Notes: a model not told the origin generated them from the sequence alone. A DNA stretch of 64,000 bases from Brachybacterium subflavum (GCF_009299795.1 NZ_VIGP01000004.1:264992-328991); one strand, 5' to 3'; shown: positions 24,993 through 34,066, counted from the stretch's first letter. Program-made: numbers and translations.

Positions 24993-25625
24993 TCAGGACG
25001 CGGCGATCACGCCCCAGGTCTCCAGGAACGAGTGCACGGAGTCGAAGAGCATCTGCACGCTGATCGCCGCGAGCAGCACGCCGGAGATGCGGGTGACCAG
25101 GGTGACGCCGCCGTCGCCCAGGATCTTCGCGATGACGTCCGCGAAGCGCATGAACACGTACAGCACGATCGCGATCACCACGAGCGCGATGATCAGTGCG
25201 TTCACGCGCGGGAGCTCCCCGTGGGACTGGTCGACGAACAGCATCATCGCCACGATCGCGCCGGGACCGCCCAGCAGCGGGGTGCCCAGCGGCACCAGGG
25301 CCACGTTCACGCCGCTGCTCTGGGCGAGCTCGCCCTCCTTGCCCATCAGCAGCTGCAGGGAGATGAGCAGCAGGAGCAGGCCGCCGGAGAACTGCAGCGC
25401 CGGCAGCGAGATGTGCATGTAGGCGAGGATGAAGCGGCCGAACACGGCGAAGGACGCGATGATGAGGATCGCGACGCCCACGGCGACCATCGCCGCGCGC
25501 GAGCGCTGCTTCGAGGTCATCGTGCGCGTGAGCGAGAGGAAGATCGGCACCGTCCCGGGCGGATCGACGATCACGAACAGCGTCACGAACACTCCCGCGA
25601 GGAAGCGCAGATCGACCACGTTCAC
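24993..25625 (-). CDS. MarC-family integral membrane protein
   Basis: 210 residues with six predicted membrane helices, beginning VVDLRFLAGVFVTLFVIVDPPG, and with the conserved GGPGAI segment in the middle, characteristic of the MarC (UPF0056/NAAT) family. Despite the name, a role in multiple antibiotic resistance is not supported for the family; transport function is uncertain. The GTG start overlaps the PHP-gene stop by 4 bases, so translation is coupled. Confidence 0.92.
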   Translation of the reverse strand: MNVVDLRFLAGVFVTLFVIVDPPGTVPIFLSLTRTMTSKQRSRAAMVAVGVAILIIASFAVFGRFILAYMHISLPALQFSGGLLLLLISLQLLMGKEGELAQSSGVNVALVPLGTPLLGGPGAIVAMMLFVDQSHGELPRVNALIIALVVIAIVLYVFMRFADVIAKILGDGGVTLVTRISGVLLAAISVQMLFDSVHSFLETWGVIAAS

Positions 25626-26509
25626 GGGAGGAGGACCTCGGTTCTGCTCGTGGCGCGCTCGATCAGAGCGGCCAGCACGGACGGACGGGTGAGGTTCTCG
25701 CCCAGCCGGTTCGGTTTGCCCGCGCCATGGTAGTCGCTGCCCCCGGTGACCAGGAGCTCGTGGGATCGCGCGAAGGCGCGCAGTCTCGCCCGCGAGACAT
25801 CATCGTGCTCGCGGTGATCGACCTCGATGCCGGCCAGTCCCGCGGCGACGATCTCCTCGAGGAGGTCCTCGGGGATGGCGCTCCCGCGGGTGAGCGCGCC
25901 GGGGTGCGCGACCACCGCGACGCCGCCCGCCGCGACGATCGCGCGCACCGCCTGCGCCGGCTCGGGCGCCCAGTAGCGCACGTAGTACGGGCTCGACGAG
26001 CTCAGCAGACCACCGAAGGCCTCCGTACGATCGGCGACCACTCCGCGGGCCACCAGGGCGTCGGCGATGTGAGGGCGTCCGACGGTCGTGCTCTCACCCG
26101 CCACCTGCGCTTCGACGTCCTCCCAGCGGATGGGGTGATCGGCGGCGAGGCGCTCGACCATGCGACGGGCGCGCGTGGCGCGGGAGGTGCGGGCGCGCTC
26201 CATGTGGGCGTGCAGCTCCGTGTCGTCCGACGGGTCGGGCAGCAGCGCGAGCACATGCACCGAGAGGTCCTCGCACTCCGTGGAGACCTCGATGCCGGGG
26301 ATCACCGCGACGCCGTGGCGACGGGAAGCCTGGACGGCCTCGTCCCAGCCGGCGGTCGTGTCGTGGTCGGTGAGCGCGAGGACGTCCAACCCCGCCTCGG
26401 CCGCATGCCGCACGAGCGCGTCGACACCGTCGGTGCCGTCGGAGCACCGGGTGTGGGCATGCAGGTCGATGCGGGACCCGTCGGCGAGTCCCGGGGGGAG
26501 GTGGGCCAT
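25622..26509 (-). CDS. PHP-domain phosphoesterase (TrpH/RNase AM-like)
   Basis: 295 residues from ATG 26509. Metal-binding motifs are DLHAHTRCSDG (near residue 15), TDHDTTAGW and VIPGIEVSTE, followed by a helical insert and the HPGALTRG and SDYHG motifs at the C-terminus, a complete PHP active site. Close relatives include YciV/RNase AM, a 5'-3' exonuclease that also hydrolyses 3',5'-bisphosphonucleotides. It is upstream of marC with a 4-base overlap and is divergent from the aminopeptidase P gene. Confidence 0.9.
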   Translation of the reverse strand: MAHLPPGLADGSRIDLHAHTRCSDGTDGVDALVRHAAEAGLDVLALTDHDTTAGWDEAVQASRRHGVAVIPGIEVSTECEDLSVHVLALLPDPSDDTELHAHMERARTSRATRARRMVERLAADHPIRWEDVEAQVAGESTTVGRPHIADALVARGVVADRTEAFGGLLSSSSPYYVRYWAPEPAQAVRAIVAAGGVAVVAHPGALTRGSAIPEDLLEEIVAAGLAGIEVDHREHDDVSRARLRAFARSHELLVTGGSDYHGAGKPNRLGENLTRPSVLAALIERATSRTEVLLP

Positions 26510-26552
26510 GCCCCCATCCTGCCAGCACCCTGCGTGAGACGATGCGAGGGTG

Positions 26553-28151
26553 ATGACCCAGAACAACGATCCGTCCGCAGAGACCACCCCCGAGGCCCCC
26601 GATCCGTCACCGCAGGACACCGCGGCCGACGGCTCCGGCCCGGGCGCGGAGGAGCTCGCCTCCCGCGTCAACGCGCGCTCCGAGCGCCCCACCAACGAGG
26701 CCTTCCGCGCCTTCATCGCCGCCGATTGGGACGAGACAGTCCCGGCGGCCGAGCGCCGCGAGGTCGCCGACTTCACCCCCGCCCGCCGCGATGCCCTGGT
26801 GGGCGAGCTGCCGGCGACGCGCATGGTGCTGCCCGCAGGGGTCTTCAAGGTGCGCGCGAACGACACCGACTACCCGTTCCGCCCGGACACCGGCTTCGTC
26901 TACTTCAGCGGCCTGGGCACGGACGAGGAGCCCGACAGCGTGCTCGTCGTCGAGCCCGACCCCGACGCCGCGGAGGGCGAGAGCACCTCGCGCGCGACCT
27001 ACTTCTTCCGGCCGCGCGCCGGCTTCGACTCCACCGAGTTCTACGCCGACGCCCGTTACGGCGAGCTGTGGGTCGGTCGCCGTCCCACGCTCGAGGAGAC
27101 TGCGGCGCGCATCGGCATCGAGTGCCGCCACATCGACGAGCTGCGCGACGCTCTCGCCAAGGACGTCGGCCCGCAGCTCTCGCTCGCGATCGTCCCGGGC
27201 GTCGACGCCGGCGTGCAGGGGATGGTCGAGGAGATCCGGTCCCAGAACGGTCTGCCGGACGGCGAGGAGCAGACGCGCGAGTTCGATCGCCTGCAGGAGG
27301 CCGCGAGCGAGCAGCGCCTGGTCAAGGACGACTTCGAGGTCTCGCAGATGCGCGAGGCCGTGAAGGCCACCATCGCCGGCTTCGAGGACGTCGTGGCGGC
27401 GCTCCCCCAGGCCGTCGGGCACCGTCGCGGCGAGCGCGTGATCGAGGGCGTCTTCGGCGCCTCGGCGCGCGCCGAGGGCAACGGCGTCGGCTACGACACC
27501 ATCGCCGCGGCCGGCAACCACGCCTGCACCCTGCACTGGGTGCGCAACGACGGCACGGTGAGCGAGGGCGAGCTCGTGCTCATCGACGCAGGTGTCGAGG
27601 TGGATTCCCTGTACACCGCGGATCTCACCCGCACCCTGCCGGTGTCCGGCACCTACTCCCCCGCCCAGCGCAAGGTCTACGAGGCGGTCCTCGAGGCGGC
27701 GGACGCGGCCTTCGCCGCGGCCCGCCCCGGCATCCGCTTCCGCGACCTGCACACGACGGCGATGCAGGTCATCGCCCGTCACCTCGAGGAGTGGGGCATG
27801 CTCCCCGGCACCGCCGAGGAGTCCCTCGCCCCCGAGGGGCAGTTCCACCGCCGCTGGATGGTGCACGGCACGAGCCACCACCTGGGGCTCGACGTGCACG
27901 ACTGCGCGCAGGCCCGCCGCGAGATGTACATGGACGCCGAGCTCGTGCCCGGCATGGTCTTCACGATCGAGCCGGGGCTGTACTTCCAGGAGAACGATCT
28001 CAAGGTCCCCGAGGAGCTGCGCGGCATCGGTGTGCGCATCGAGGACGACGTGCTGGTGACCGAGGACGGCATCGAGAACCTCTCGGCCGAGCTGCCCCGT
28101 CGGCCCGACGAGATCGAGGCGTGGATGGCATCACTCACCCCGGGCCGCTGA
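26553..28151 (+). CDS. pepP: Aminopeptidase P (Xaa-Pro aminopeptidase, M24B)
   Basis: 532 residues from ATG 26553 (a GTG directly before it at 26550 is an alternative). It has an acidic N-terminal extension, the AMP_N domain, and then the pita-bread M24 domain. Metal ligands are visible in LIDAGVEVDSLYTADLTRT (two Asp), HGTSHHLGLDVHD (His), TIEPGLYF (Glu) and GVRIEDDV (Glu). It removes N-terminal residues preceding proline, in the cytoplasm. It is divergent from the PHP gene with 43 bases between starts. Confidence 0.92.
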   Translation: MTQNNDPSAETTPEAPDPSPQDTAADGSGPGAEELASRVNARSERPTNEAFRAFIAADWDETVPAAERREVADFTPARRDALVGELPATRMVLPAGVFKVRANDTDYPFRPDTGFVYFSGLGTDEEPDSVLVVEPDPDAAEGESTSRATYFFRPRAGFDSTEFYADARYGELWVGRRPTLEETAARIGIECRHIDELRDALAKDVGPQLSLAIVPGVDAGVQGMVEEIRSQNGLPDGEEQTREFDRLQEAASEQRLVKDDFEVSQMREAVKATIAGFEDVVAALPQAVGHRRGERVIEGVFGASARAEGNGVGYDTIAAAGNHACTLHWVRNDGTVSEGELVLIDAGVEVDSLYTADLTRTLPVSGTYSPAQRKVYEAVLEAADAAFAAARPGIRFRDLHTTAMQVIARHLEEWGMLPGTAEESLAPEGQFHRRWMVHGTSHHLGLDVHDCAQARREMYMDAELVPGMVFTIEPGLYFQENDLKVPEELRGIGVRIEDDVLVTEDGIENLSAELPRRPDEIEAWMASLTPGR

Positions 28152-28164
28152 CCGGGCAGGGCAC

Positions 28165-28170
28165 TACCCT
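28165..28170 (+). promoter_or_regulatory. -10 box (TACCCT) of a leaderless gene
   Basis: TACCCT ends 7 bases before the GTG at 28178; there is no ribosome site. It suggests a separate leaderless transcript only 26 bases after the aminopeptidase stop. Confidence 0.45.
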
Positions 28171-28177
28171 GAGGGAC

Positions 28178-29542
28178 GTGACCTCTCCGCAGCCCCGCTT
28201 CTTTGCCGCACGCCTGGCGGGCACCGCCGTCTTCGACCCGATCGGGGAGTCCGTCGGGAAGATCAGGGACGTCGTCGTGCTCCCCCAGGCGCGCGGCGCC
28301 GCGCGCGCCGTCGGCTTCGTGGTCGAGGTGCCGGGCAAACGGCGCGTGTTCCTGCCTGCCACCCGGGTCACCTCGATCATGCCCGGGCAGGTCATCTCCT
28401 CGGGCGTGCTGAACCTGCGCCGCTTCGAGAAGCGCAGCGGCGAGCAGCTGGCCATCGGTGATCTGCTCGAGCGCACCGTCTCGCTGCTGGACGGCTCGGG
28501 CCGGGCGACCGTGCAGGACGTCGGGCTCGAGCAGAACCGGCAGCACGACTGGGTGGTCGCGAAGCTCTACCTGCGCCGCCTGAAGACCGGTTCGGGCCTC
28601 TCGAAGCTCGTCAGCCGTGGGGAGACCCTCACCGTCGACCAGAGCGCGGTCAAGGGCCTGTTCGGCAGCGACACCGAGCAGTCGGCCGCGCTGCTGCTCG
28701 CCTCCTACCAGGACCTCAAGCCCGCGGACCTCGCCGACATCGTCCAGGAGCTCGACGCCAAGCGGCGCATCGAGCTGGCCTCCGAGCTCGCCGACGACCG
28801 CCTGGCCGACGTCCTCGAGGAGCTGCCGGAGGACACCCGCGTGGAGGTCCTCACCGGCCTGGAGTCCTCGCGCGCGGCCGACGTGCTCGACGAGATGGAC
28901 CCCGACGATGCCGCGGACCTCGTCCAGGAGCTGCCCGACCAGGTCGCCGAGACCCTGCTGGGGCTCATGGAGCCCGAGGAGGCGGAGGACGTGCGCCGCC
29001 TGCTCGCCTACGACGAGTACACCGCCGGCGGCATGATGACCACGGAGCCGCTGATCACGGCCCCGGAGACGCCCGTCGCGCACTGCCTGGCGATGATCAG
29101 CCGGGAGGAGCTCTCCCCCGCTCTCGCCTCGACCGTCCACGTGTGCCGCTCGCCGCTCGAGACGCCGACCGGCAAGCTGCTGGGCATCGTCCACTTCCAG
29201 CACCTGCTGCGGGAGCGCCCCGACCGGCCGGTCGGCGAGATCCTCGACGCCGACCGCCACACGGTCGAGCCGCAGGTGCCGCTGTCCGGCGTGACGCGAG
29301 AGATGGCGACCTACAACCTGGTCTCGATCCCCGTGGTCGACGACGAGGGGCGCCTGCTGGGTGCGGTCACGGTCGACGACGTGCTCGACCACGTGCTGCC
29401 CGATGACTGGCGGGAACAGGACGAGCCCCCGGTGACCACGGGCCAGATCGACCTCTCGGAGATCGCCCGCGGGATCCAGGGCGAGAGCACGGGCACGACC
29501 ACGAACGACAGCACGACCACCGACGACTCGCGGAAGGGGTGA
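28178..29542 (+). CDS. PRC-barrel / MgtE-N / CBS-domain protein (no channel domain)
   Basis: 454 residues. The N-terminal 160 residues form two PRC-barrel-like segments (one begins AGTAVFDPIGESVGKIRDVV). These are followed by the MgtE intracellular N domain (ADLADIVQELDAKRRIELA and repeats, about residues 185-290) and a CBS pair (about 290-420). The magnesium channel domain of true MgtE is absent, so this is a soluble relative (Rv1232c-like). It may sense Mg2+ or nucleotides and act on another protein. It overlaps the DUF1003 membrane protein reading frame by a GTGA and is always beside it in actinobacteria. Confidence 0.9.
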   Translation: MTSPQPRFFAARLAGTAVFDPIGESVGKIRDVVVLPQARGAARAVGFVVEVPGKRRVFLPATRVTSIMPGQVISSGVLNLRRFEKRSGEQLAIGDLLERTVSLLDGSGRATVQDVGLEQNRQHDWVVAKLYLRRLKTGSGLSKLVSRGETLTVDQSAVKGLFGSDTEQSAALLLASYQDLKPADLADIVQELDAKRRIELASELADDRLADVLEELPEDTRVEVLTGLESSRAADVLDEMDPDDAADLVQELPDQVAETLLGLMEPEEAEDVRRLLAYDEYTAGGMMTTEPLITAPETPVAHCLAMISREELSPALASTVHVCRSPLETPTGKLLGIVHFQHLLRERPDRPVGEILDADRHTVEPQVPLSGVTREMATYNLVSIPVVDDEGRLLGAVTVDDVLDHVLPDDWREQDEPPVTTGQIDLSEIARGIQGESTGTTTNDSTTTDDSRKG

Positions 29543-29547
29543 GGGTG

Positions 29548-30180
29548 ATGGCAGACCGCACGCCGACCCTGGATGATCCGGAGCCCCTGCGCCGACGCGT
29601 CCGCAACCCGCTCTCCGGCGACACCTTCGGCCGCGGCGCCGAGGGCTTCGCCCGCTTCATGGGCACCCCGGCCTTCCTGGTCGGGATGACGCTCTTCTGC
29701 GCCGTCTGGCTGGCCTGGAACTCGATCATGCCCGAGAGCGCCCAGTTCGATCCCCGCAGCCTCAACTTCACGCTGCTGACCCTGATCCTCTCGCTGCAGG
29801 CCTCCTACGCGGCACCCCTGCTGCTGCTCGCGCAGAACCGCCAGGACGATCGCGACCGCGTGCAGGCCGAGCAGGACCGCCAGTCCAACGACCGCAACCA
29901 CGCGACCACGGACTTCATCACGCGCGAGATCGCCTCCCTGCGCATCGCCCTGAATGACGTCGCCACCCGCGACTTCGTGCGCGGAGAGCTGCGCGACCTC
30001 CTCGAGGACCTCGAGAAGGAGCGCGAGGATGCCGACGGCTCCGCCGCGGGCGCACCGCAGGCCGCCGCCGGCCAGGAGACGGCCGCGTCGACCGGGGTGC
30101 CGGGCGTCGACCGCGAGGAGCTGCGGAGCATGCTGCGCAGTGAGGTGCGCGCGGCACTCGCCGAGCGCGACGCCTCCTGA
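29548..30180 (+). CDS. DUF1003 membrane protein
   Basis: 210 residues from ATG 29548, chosen because AAGGGG lies 8 bases upstream; a GTG at 29539 overlapping the previous stop is possible. Two membrane helices (about residues 42-62 and 80-102) with a NSIMPESAQFDP loop define DUF1003. The remaining half is a charged helical/coiled-coil region and a Ala-rich tail. The physical linkage with the MgtE-N/CBS protein suggests that the pair works together, perhaps in cation homeostasis; this is inference. Confidence 0.9.
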   Translation: MADRTPTLDDPEPLRRRVRNPLSGDTFGRGAEGFARFMGTPAFLVGMTLFCAVWLAWNSIMPESAQFDPRSLNFTLLTLILSLQASYAAPLLLLAQNRQDDRDRVQAEQDRQSNDRNHATTDFITREIASLRIALNDVATRDFVRGELRDLLEDLEKEREDADGSAAGAPQAAAGQETAASTGVPGVDREELRSMLRSEVRAALAERDAS

Positions 30181-30215
30181 GCACGACTCAGGACGTATGA
30201 GGAAGAAGGGATGAC

Positions 30216-31355
30216 GTGAGCACGCCAGAGGAGCCCGATCCGCGGATCGCCCGCATCCACGAGGCGCTCGAGGCCGTCGTCGACCCGGAGATCGGCCGTC
30301 CCATCACCGAGCTCGACATGGTCGACTCGGTGACGATCGACGCCGCCGGCACCGCAGAGGTGACCATCCTGGTCACGATCGCGGCCTGCCCCATGCGCGA
30401 CCGGCTCGAGCGCTCGACCGCGGAGGCGACCGCGACCGTTCCCGGACTGGCCGGCGTGAAGGTCGATTCGCGGACGATGACCGACGAGCAGCGCAAGGCG
30501 CTCACCACGCGCCTGCGCCAGGGCCACCGCCAGATCCCCTTCAACAAGCCCGGGACGCTCACCCGGATCCTCGCCGTCTCCTCCGGCAAGGGCGGGGTCG
30601 GCAAGTCGACCGTGACCGCGAACCTCGCCGCCGCCATGGCAGCGCAGGGGCTCTCCGTCGGCGTCATCGACGCGGACATCCACGGCTTCTCGATGCCGGG
30701 GATGTTCGGCATCACCGACAAGCCCACGAAGGTGGGCGACCTGCTGATGCCGCCCGAGGCGCACGGCGTGAAGGTCATGAGCATCGGCATGTTCGTGCCC
30801 GACGGCCAGGCCGTCGTCTGGCGCGGCCCGAAGATGCACCGGGCGATCGAGCAGTTCGCGTCCGACGTCTTCTGGGGCGAGCTCGACGTGCTGCTGCTGG
30901 ACCTCCCGCCCGGCACCGGCGATGTCGCGATCTCCGTCGCCCAGCTGCTGCCCAAGGCGCAGATGCTGGTGGTCACCACGCCGCAGGTCTCTGCGGCCTC
31001 CGTCGCCGAGCGGGTGGGCTCGCTCGCGAAGGCCACCAAGCAGGACGTCGCCGGGGTCGTGGAGAACATGAGCGGGCTCGTGCTGCCCGACGGCTCGCGC
31101 ATGGACGTCTTCGGCACCGGCGGCGGGGAGCGGGTCGCCGAGACCCTCGCCGGAGCCGTCGAGCACCCCGTGCCGGTGCTCGGGCAGGTGCCGCTGGATC
31201 CGCGGCTGCGGGAGGGGGCCGACAGCGGCGTGCCGCTCGTGCTCTCCGATCCGGAGGTGCCCGCCGCCCAGCAGCTGCGCGCGATCGCCGCATCGCTCGT
31301 CGCGCGCCCGCGGGGCCTGTCGGGGATGCGTCTGCCGCTCACCGTGCGCGGCTGA
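30216..31355 (+). CDS. mrp: Mrp/NBP35-type iron-sulfur carrier ATPase
   Basis: 379 residues from GTG with AAGGG upstream. N-terminal MIP18/DUF59 domain (about 1-95), then a deviant Walker A SSGKGGVGKST and the switch region IDADIHGFSMPG, with LLDLPPGTGD further on. These are the marks of Mrp/ApbC scaffold or carrier ATPases for Fe-S cluster assembly. The C-terminal CxxC that binds the cluster in many homologues is absent, as in mycobacterial Mrp (Rv1229c), so cluster binding must differ. It converges on tatB. Confidence 0.93.
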   Translation: MSTPEEPDPRIARIHEALEAVVDPEIGRPITELDMVDSVTIDAAGTAEVTILVTIAACPMRDRLERSTAEATATVPGLAGVKVDSRTMTDEQRKALTTRLRQGHRQIPFNKPGTLTRILAVSSGKGGVGKSTVTANLAAAMAAQGLSVGVIDADIHGFSMPGMFGITDKPTKVGDLLMPPEAHGVKVMSIGMFVPDGQAVVWRGPKMHRAIEQFASDVFWGELDVLLLDLPPGTGDVAISVAQLLPKAQMLVVTTPQVSAASVAERVGSLAKATKQDVAGVVENMSGLVLPDGSRMDVFGTGGGERVAETLAGAVEHPVPVLGQVPLDPRLREGADSGVPLVLSDPEVPAAQQLRAIAASLVARPRGLSGMRLPLTVRG

Positions 31356-31407
31356 GACCCGCGGGGCGGACGAGGACGCTGCGGGGGCACGGATCAGGAG
31401 AGGCGGG

Positions 31408-31818
31408 TCAGGTCGCCTCGTCGTCGAAGGGGGCCCGCTGCGGGCCTTCGTCCTCCGCGGATCCCTTGGTGGAGCGCTTCGAGCCGGAAGCGGCCGCGGC
31501 GGTGCCCGTGACGGCGCCGGTGAGCGCCTTGGTGTCCGGCAGGATGTCGTCCACGCTGGTGTCGCCCCAGGCGTCGCGGATGATGCGGCGGGGGTCGTAC
31601 TGACGGGGATCGTACTTGCGCAGCTCGTCCATGGACAGGCCCATCTCGTCCTCGACGGTGGCCCGGGAATCATCGACCCAGCGGCGCGCCTTGCGCACCC
31701 ACTGCACGATGTTGCGCGTGTACTCCGGCAGGCGCTGCGGTCCGATGAAGATCACGAACACGATGAGCAGGATGAGGATCTCCCAGCCCCCGAAAATGTC
31801 CACGAGTCCACCTGCCAT
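31408..31818 (-). CDS. tatB: Twin-arginine translocase subunit TatB
   Basis: 136 residues. A single N-terminal membrane helix (WEILILLIVFVIFIGP) is followed by the GPQRLPE hinge and an amphipathic helix, the TatA/TatB fold. The long charged tail and the early Glu at the helix start favour TatB. It works with TatA/TatC to export folded proteins; the FAD oxidase in this window is a likely client. The position beside mrp matches Rv1224-Rv1229c of mycobacteria. It is divergent from the O-methyltransferase. Confidence 0.9.
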   Translation of the reverse strand: MAGGLVDIFGGWEILILLIVFVIFIGPQRLPEYTRNIVQWVRKARRWVDDSRATVEDEMGLSMDELRKYDPRQYDPRRIIRDAWGDTSVDDILPDTKALTGAVTGTAAAASGSKRSTKGSAEDEGPQRAPFDDEAT

Positions 31819-31989
31819 CGAACCGAAATGTGCCAGGCCATTATGGCAGAGCGAGCCTGTGTGGGGCGCCGGTACGACCTGGGCGGGTGCTGACGTACCC
31901 TGGTCGACATCCGCGTGCTCGCGGCGACCCGGCGGTGACCTGCCCGGTCGCGCGACCGCTCATGACCCGACGAACAGGAGGATCCGCAG

Positions 31990-32643
31990 ATGGCATCGGG
32001 GAAGGTGACCAGCTGGGCCCACGGCGAGGAGTTCGTCGACGAGGAATCGCTCTTCGAGGTGCCGGGCGTGCTCGCGCGCGCCCGCGAACGCGGATCGGAG
32101 CTCGGGGTCGCCCCCGTGCTGCCCGGGGCCGGCGCCCTCATGCGCGTGCTCGCGGCGTCCGTCGGCGCGCGCAGCGCCGTCGAGATCGGCACCGGCGCCG
32201 GGGTGGCCTCCCTGTACGTGCTGGCCGGGATGCACCCCGACGGCGTGCTCACCACGATCGACCCCGAGGTCGAGAACCAGCGCGCGGCCCGCGAGGCCTT
32301 CAGCGAGGCGGGTCTGCGCTCCGGGCGTGCGCGCACGATCGCGGGCAGCCCGCGAGAGGTCATCGGCCGTCTCACCGACCACGCCTACGACCTCGTGAGC
32401 TTCCACGCCGATGCGCCCCACGCGCGCGACCTGCTGACCCACGCGCGCCGTCTGCTGCGGCCGGGCGGCGTGCTGGTGATCTCCCAGGCGCTCTTCCACG
32501 ACCGGGTCGCCGACCCCACCGCCCGCGACGCCACCACGCAGGAGGTCCGCGCGCTGCTGCGCGAGGTCCAGGAGGCCGAGGACCTGATCCCCGCGCTCTC
32601 CCCGAGCGGCGACGGCGTGCTCGCCGCGGTGCTGCGCGGCTGA
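31990..32643 (+). CDS. Class I O-methyltransferase (Rv1220c-like)
   Basis: 217 residues with the SAM-binding motif I VEIGTGAGVASLYVL (about residues 62-76), the acidic TTIDPEVE after it, and the FHADAPH metal/substrate segment of the caffeoyl-CoA/catechol O-methyltransferase group. Ribosome site AGGAGGATC precedes ATG. The neighbourhood (tatB, mrp) is that of Rv1220c. Its substrate is unknown. Confidence 0.9.
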   Translation: MASGKVTSWAHGEEFVDEESLFEVPGVLARARERGSELGVAPVLPGAGALMRVLAASVGARSAVEIGTGAGVASLYVLAGMHPDGVLTTIDPEVENQRAAREAFSEAGLRSGRARTIAGSPREVIGRLTDHAYDLVSFHADAPHARDLLTHARRLLRPGGVLVISQALFHDRVADPTARDATTQEVRALLREVQEAEDLIPALSPSGDGVLAAVLRG

Positions 32644-32716
32644 CGCGCCGCCACGCCGGGGTGACTGCGGCACAGCCCGCTCCGCCTCCTCCGCGCGTTC
32701 CCCACCCGCATACACA

Positions 32717-32749
32717 GGACCCCGCCCCTCATGCCGAGGGACGGGGTCC
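32717..32749. terminator. Bidirectional hairpin terminator
   Basis: GGACCCCG (32717-32724) pairs with CGGGGTCC (32742-32749). Inside, CCCTC/GAGGG adds five pairs around ATGCC. It lies between the converging O-methyltransferase and DUF3117 genes. Confidence 0.8.
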
Positions 32750-32773
32750 GGTGCTCTGATCAGCAGCCGATCA

Positions 32774-32944
32774 TCAGGCCTTGATCACGCCCTCCAGGGC
32801 GTCGCGCAGGGTCTTCGCCTCGGAGCCGTCGATCTCGACGACGAGGCGTCCGCCGCCCTCGAGCGGGACACGCATGATGATGCTGCGGCCCTCCTCCACG
32901 ACCTCGAGCGGACCGTCTCCGGTGCGCGGCTTCATAGCGGCCAT
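32774..32944 (-). CDS. DUF3117 small protein
   Basis: 56 residues: MAAMKPRTGDGPLEVVEEGR, then a beta-strand region RSIIMRVPLEGGGRLVVEI and a short helix, an almost invariant actinobacterial mini-protein (Rv1211-like). Start ATG 32944 has GAGGAGG 8 bases upstream. The family has been described as calmodulin-like in mycobacteria, but its function is open. Confidence 0.92.
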   Translation of the reverse strand: MAAMKPRTGDGPLEVVEEGRSIIMRVPLEGGGRLVVEIDGSEAKTLRDALEGVIKA

Positions 32945-33047
32945 GGGCCTGCCTCCTCGGTGATGTGAACGCACGCCGCTCCCACCCCTGCGGGAGCGTC
33001 GGCAGCAACTGTCGGCCACCAGTATCTCAGGTTCTCGGAGATGACGC

Positions 33048-33326
33048 TCACACGTCGGACGATGCATCCTCGCCGGGCGCCGCGTAGGACTCCCTCCGAC
33101 GTCTCCCGGCACCCCACCGGTGCCCGGGTCCGCGCACCCCTCCCCGGCGCAGCCCGCGGCTCGGACCACGACCGTGCCGGCTCCGCCGCGGCCGACGGTG
33201 CTCGTGGTCCGCGCCGGGGGCGGGCATCGAGAGGTCGAGCTTCCCCAGAGCCGCGAGCACCATGACCACGGCGACCACGGCGGCGACGAGGAGGAGCACC
33301 ACCACGCCCGGGCCGACGGCGGTCAT
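33048..33326 (-). CDS. Small one-helix membrane protein with Arg-rich tail
   Basis: 92 residues. The ATG at 33326 overlaps the LOG-gene stop (ATGA), so it is coupled to it. Residues 6-28 form a membrane helix; the remainder is unusually rich in Arg and Gly (RRPRRSRHGRGPSRGLRRGG) and has no domain I recognise. In related genomes this slot holds a membrane protein with a DivIVA-like motif; none is visible here, which may reflect divergence or an old frameshift. Confidence 0.55.
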   Translation of the reverse strand: MTAVGPGVVVLLLVAAVVAVVMVLAALGKLDLSMPAPGADHEHRRPRRSRHGRGPSRGLRRGGVRGPGHRWGAGRRRRESYAAPGEDASSDV

Positions 33327-34066
33327 CGCTGCTGCAGAGCGGCGTCGCGCAGCACGTCCAGGGCCTCGTCGGCGGTGTCGACCAGGCGCAGCAGCCCGAG
33401 GTCCTTCTCGCTGATCAGTCCGTGGTCGAGCACGGTGCCGCGGATCCAGTCGAGCAGCCCCTGCCAGTAGTCGCGGCCCACGAGGACCAGGGGGAACATG
33501 CGGATCTTGTGGGTCTGCATGAGGCACAGCGCCTCGAACATCTCGTCGAAGGTGCCGAAGCCGCCGGGGAGCACCACGAAGCCGCTCGAGTACTTCACGA
33601 ACACGGTCTTGCGGGCGAAGAAGTACCGGAAGTCGACACCCAGGTCGACATACTCGTTCATCCCCTGTTCGAAGGGCAGCTCGATGCCCAGTCCCACCGA
33701 GACGCCGCCGCACTCCTTGGCGCCCTTGTTGCCGGCCTCCATGATCCCCGGGCCGCCGCCCGTGATGACGGCGTAGCCGAGGTCGACGACCCCGCGGGCG
33801 ATCTGCTCGGCCTTCGCGTAGTCCGGGTGGTCAGGGGCGATGCGCGCCGAGCCGAAGATCGAGATGGCGGGGCCGAGCTCGGCGAGCGCACCGAACCCCT
33901 CGACGAACTCCGCCTGGATCCGCATCACCCGCCACGGGTCCGAGTGGACCCACTCCCCCGGCCCCTCGTCCTCGAGGAGGTGCTGGTCGGTCGTGGTGGT
34001 GGGCCGCTGCGTCCCGCGCAGCGTGATGGGCCCCTTGCGGTGCCGATCGGTGTTCTGGGCGGTCAT
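33323..34066 (-). CDS. LOG-family (TIGR00730) nucleotide phosphoribohydrolase
   Basis: 247 residues from ATG 34066. Signature motifs ITGGGPGIMEAGNKGA and VLPGGFGTFDEMFE are those of the LOG family, which cleaves nucleoside 5'-monophosphates to base and ribose 5-phosphate and in some bacteria activates cytokinins. An N-terminal 45-residue extension precedes the Rossmann-like core. The position near dapE and DUF3117 matches Rv1205. The downstream small membrane gene overlaps by 4 bases. Confidence 0.92.
   Translation of the reverse strand: MTAQNTDRHRKGPITLRGTQRPTTTTDQHLLEDEGPGEWVHSDPWRVMRIQAEFVEGFGALAELGPAISIFGSARIAPDHPDYAKAEQIARGVVDLGYAVITGGGPGIMEAGNKGAKECGGVSVGLGIELPFEQGMNEYVDLGVDFRYFFARKTVFVKYSSGFVVLPGGFGTFDEMFEALCLMQTHKIRMFPLVLVGRDYWQGLLDWIRGTVLDHGLISEKDLGLLRLVDTADEALDVLRDAALQQR

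Noticed and set aside
24993..25625. Multiple-antibiotic-resistance function for the MarC protein
   Set aside because: The family name is historical; published work on the family does not support a direct resistance role.
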